From contig NZ_JAGGPU010000010.1 in assembly GCF_018613605.1 (NCBI RefSeq), positions 309,946-373,945 of the forward strand: a stretch of 64,000 bases of DNA. Reading direction: 5' to 3'. Below are positions 61,881 through 64,000 of the stretch, one piece after another. The position numbers and the translations under genes are program-made. This stretch comes from Pedobacter sp. ISL-64 (GTDB lineage Bacteria; Bacteroidota; Bacteroidia; Sphingobacteriales; Sphingobacteriaceae). The first letter of the stretch is position 1; every line of letters begins with the position of its first letter. Below the pieces are notes generated by a model. That model saw only the letters and a program-made list of their open reading frames with translations. It had not been told where the DNA came from and did no database searches.

Positions 61881-63044
61881 CTATTTTATTCTGAGTGGCA
61901 ATCTTTTTCCATAGCTTAATTGACGCCAGATCCATTCGATGGGGCCATAATTATACCTCGAAAGCCACCATTTGCTAAAGTAAACCTGCAGCGTGTAAAT
62001 AATAATCGCCAATATTAAATAAAAGCCTATTGGCATTGATGTCCAGATACCAAGACCAAAGCCCGAAAAAATAAGCAGGCCGATCAGGTTTTGTACCATA
62101 TAATTGGTCAGGGTCATTTTGCCCATAACAGCCAAACTGCCAAAAAAGGTTTTGCATTTACCTGAAATATACAGCCAGCAAATGGCGCTGGAAATAAACA
62201 ACATGGTGCTTAAAATTAGCCAATAACGTATGTTATAATAATCCTTAACGTTCCACTTTAATTTGTCGATAATAGGGAAATAGGCAGAAAGCACAAGGGT
62301 AATAACCAATGAAATCCAAAACATTTTTTTTACCAGCTTTATTTTGGTTGGCAATGCATTAAAGAAATTGATCTTGTACAGGCTAAAACCCCATAAAAAA
62401 CAACAGAACATTACAACATGTACGGTATATAAGTACGGCTTACTGATCATTTGGGCAACATAGGTTCCTTTTAGTCCGAAGTATAGTACATCTACCAGGT
62501 AATTGCTCCTGTAGAGGTAAAACAGTTTTGTGATATCTTCTCGGCCAGTGTCGTGCAGCGAGTTGACAAAAGCACTTAATGCCGGAATAATCAACAAGAG
62601 CACCAAGCTTACCGCAAAAGTGGTTTTGGCCGAGCTTCGATAGAAGAATAGCAGTAACAGCCCTAAAATGGCATAATCTTTTAGAATATCGCCAAAAAAC
62701 AATGCACTGTTAATTAATGCGAGCACCAGCAGCCAGAACATGCGGCCTGCAAAAAAAGTATAAGGGTTCTGCCCCTTATTGCTTACGTTATTCATTAAAA
62801 CAGCAAAACCATAGCCAAAAAGCAAACTCAACATTGTCCACGATTTGGCTGCAAAAACCGTTCTTGAGATATACATCAAGCCATCGGTTAAATGATCGGG
62901 TTTAAAAAGAACAGGGTCTTTATCCAGTACAAAAAAATCATAATAGTTCATCAAAACAACGCCCAAAAGCGCCCAGCCCCTAAGTATATCAACAATTACA
63001 GTGCGCTGATTGAGTTGGATAGGTTGACTTGACAGGTTATTCAT
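61881..63044 (-). CDS. DUF418-domain membrane protein
   Basis: An inner-membrane protein of 387 residues with about ten hydrophobic segments. It starts with the family pattern IVDILRGWALLGVVLMNYYDF. The C-terminus (MGKMTLTNYMVQNLIGLLIF, then YFSKWWLSRYNYGPIEWIWR) is the DUF418 signature. A function in lipid or acyl transfer has been suggested for relatives but is not established. The frame extends to 63203 across the terminator of the next gene; the ATG at 63044 gives the family N-terminus. Confidence 0.9.
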   Translation of the reverse strand: MNNLSSQPIQLNQRTVIVDILRGWALLGVVLMNYYDFFVLDKDPVLFKPDHLTDGLMYISRTVFAAKSWTMLSLLFGYGFAVLMNNVSNKGQNPYTFFAGRMFWLLVLALINSALFFGDILKDYAILGLLLLFFYRSSAKTTFAVSLVLLLIIPALSAFVNSLHDTGREDITKLFYLYRSNYLVDVLYFGLKGTYVAQMISKPYLYTVHVVMFCCFLWGFSLYKINFFNALPTKIKLVKKMFWISLVITLVLSAYFPIIDKLKWNVKDYYNIRYWLILSTMLFISSAICWLYISGKCKTFFGSLAVMGKMTLTNYMVQNLIGLLIFSGFGLGIWTSMPIGFYLILAIIIYTLQVYFSKWWLSRYNYGPIEWIWRQLSYGKRLPLRIK

Positions 63045-63100
63045 ATAGTAGGGATAATTAGAATGTACAATAGAATCTTTAGGCCTAATGGTGCAATGGG

Positions 63101-63134
63101 CAAAAAAAGAGGATACCATTTCTGATATCCCCTC
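63101..63134 (-). terminator. Terminator of the DUF885 gene
   Basis: Read on the minus strand, AGGGGATA pairs with TATCCTCT with one G-T pair and is followed by a run of seven Ts. Confidence 0.8.
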
Positions 63135-63138
63135 AATT

Positions 63139-64000
63139 TTACTTCTGGCTTTCTGCCCAGGTATCCATTTTGGCTTCAAAAACAGATAGCGGGAAAGATC
63201 CATCTTTTAAAACTGCTGTATGAAAAGCTGCCAGTTTAAATTTCGGAGCTAATTCCTTTTCGTATTTTGCTCTTAATTCCCTTATTTTCATAGCACCCGT
63301 TTTGTAACCCAAAGCCTGAGCGGGTATGCCCATATAACGTTCAATTTCTGCTGTTGCACCTTCAGTGCTGATGGCTTCATTGTCTGTCATGTATTTTATG
63401 GCTTCTTCTCTGCTCATGTTTTTGGTATGGATGGCCACATCAACCACTAAACGGATTGCCCTATGCATTTCATCGCCCAAAGCGCCCATATGCTGGTAAG
63501 GATCTTGATATAAGCCTAGTTCTTTACCTAATGATTCACAGTACAGTGCCCAACCTTCTACGTAAGCATTATGCCCACCAAAACGGCGGAAATTAGGAAG
63601 TGATTTATTTTCCTGGGTTAAAGAAATCTGATAATGGTGACCTGGAATTGCCTCGTGAAGAAAAAGGGATTCCATTCCCGAGGTGGTGTTAAATGTTTTA
63701 GCATCTAAAATTGGCACATAAAAGATTCCTGGACGTGATCCATCTGCTGAACCTTGATTGTATTCTGCACTGGCCGATGCTGCCCTGAAAGCCTCAGTTT
63801 GGCGGATTTCGAAGGGTGTTTTAGGCTCAACGTCAAACATCTTTTTCAAATTGGGTTTCATACGCTGATGGATATTCTCAAAGGCCGCTAAAACTTCCTT
63901 TGGTGTTTTATAAGGCATGAATTTTTTATCCGTTTTCATGTATTCGAAAAAAGCCTTTAAATCGCCCTTAAAGCCAACTAAATTTTTGATGCTGTCCATT
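63139..64000 (-). CDS. DUF885 metallopeptidase-like protein, partial
   Basis: This is the C-terminal part, at least 286 residues, of a DUF885 protein; the gene runs off the right end of the window. The metal motif HEAIPGHHYQ is clear near the middle, with GWALYCESLGKELGLYQDP after it and AEIERYMGIPAQALGYKTG near the end. Proteins of this family resemble M32/M3-like peptidases and are often exported, but the N-terminus is not visible here. The first Met at 63999 is not the true start. Confidence 0.9.
   Translation of the reverse strand, partial: MDSIKNLVGFKGDLKAFFEYMKTDKKFMPYKTPKEVLAAFENIHQRMKPNLKKMFDVEPKTPFEIRQTEAFRAASASAEYNQGSADGSRPGIFYVPILDAKTFNTTSGMESLFLHEAIPGHHYQISLTQENKSLPNFRRFGGHNAYVEGWALYCESLGKELGLYQDPYQHMGALGDEMHRAIRLVVDVAIHTKNMSREEAIKYMTDNEAISTEGATAEIERYMGIPAQALGYKTGAMKIRELRAKYEKELAPKFKLAAFHTAVLKDGSFPLSVFEAKMDTWAESQK

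Overview
The window looks like a piece of a Sphingobacteriaceae (Bacteroidota) chromosome, most plausibly Pedobacter or a close relative. This rests on gene content: two SusC/SusD-type outer-membrane import loci, GldD, GLPGLI and DUF5123-type proteins, and TonB-linked barrels. It also rests on AT-rich intergenic DNA with Bacteroidota-type -7 boxes (TAnnTTTG) and the near absence of Shine-Dalgarno sequences. Genus and species are inference. I see no rRNA, tRNA, CRISPR array, insertion sequence, prophage or plasmid gene.

Region 1 (1-10.3 kb) is a pectin-type polysaccharide utilisation locus. On the minus strand it runs SusC, SusD, a DUF5123-like lipoprotein, pectinesterase and an SGNH esterase of the rhamnogalacturonan acetylesterase type. 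A divergent LacI-family regulator sits upstream. Region 2 (10.3-23 kb) holds an rRNA methyltransferase, a carboxymuconolactone decarboxylase-like protein, a Crp-type regulator, a GLPGLI protein with a large outer-membrane barrel, a DUF2807 protein, an ALDH7-type aldehyde dehydrogenase, a TraB/GumN protein and an M1 aminopeptidase. Region 3 (23-28.6 kb) is a second SusC/SusD locus with a DUF1735 lipoprotein and no enzyme.

Region 4 (28.8-36.3 kb) is mostly plus-strand housekeeping: a TPR protein, a phosphosulfolactate synthase homologue, AroE, GldD, a metallo-beta-lactamase-fold hydrolase, an FtsX-like permease and an NlpE-like lipoprotein. Region 5 (37-42 kb) is a xylose module: sodium/sugar symporter, XylA and XylB. 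Region 6 (42-51.8 kb) carries CsaA, TadA, superoxide dismutase, OxyR, a secreted GH130 enzyme, GDP-L-fucose synthase, TrmB with an alkyltransferase-like protein, Tag glycosylase and a GNAT acetyltransferase. Region 7 (51.8-64 kb) carries DNA polymerase I, a YwqK-TonB fusion, a UPF0173 hydrolase, YbaB, a class C beta-lactamase-like lipoprotein, a cupin, a DUF418 membrane protein and a DUF885 peptidase cut by the window edge.

Two themes stand out. First, palindromes of the form TGCAAnCGnTTGCA lie upstream of both the pectin susC gene and xylB. A second shared block, GTTAAA(N2)AACGTTTATTAAT, lies between susC and lacI and again upstream of the xylose symporter. This suggests that one LacI-type regulator, perhaps the one at 9.2 kb, links pectin and xylose use. 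Second, the intergenic DNA is rich in dispersed inverted repeats of at least three families, which account for most of the longer gaps between genes. I did not find a clear new multi-gene defence or biosynthetic system. The best candidates for undescribed biology are the regulatory link, the repeat families, and several small secreted proteins of unknown function.
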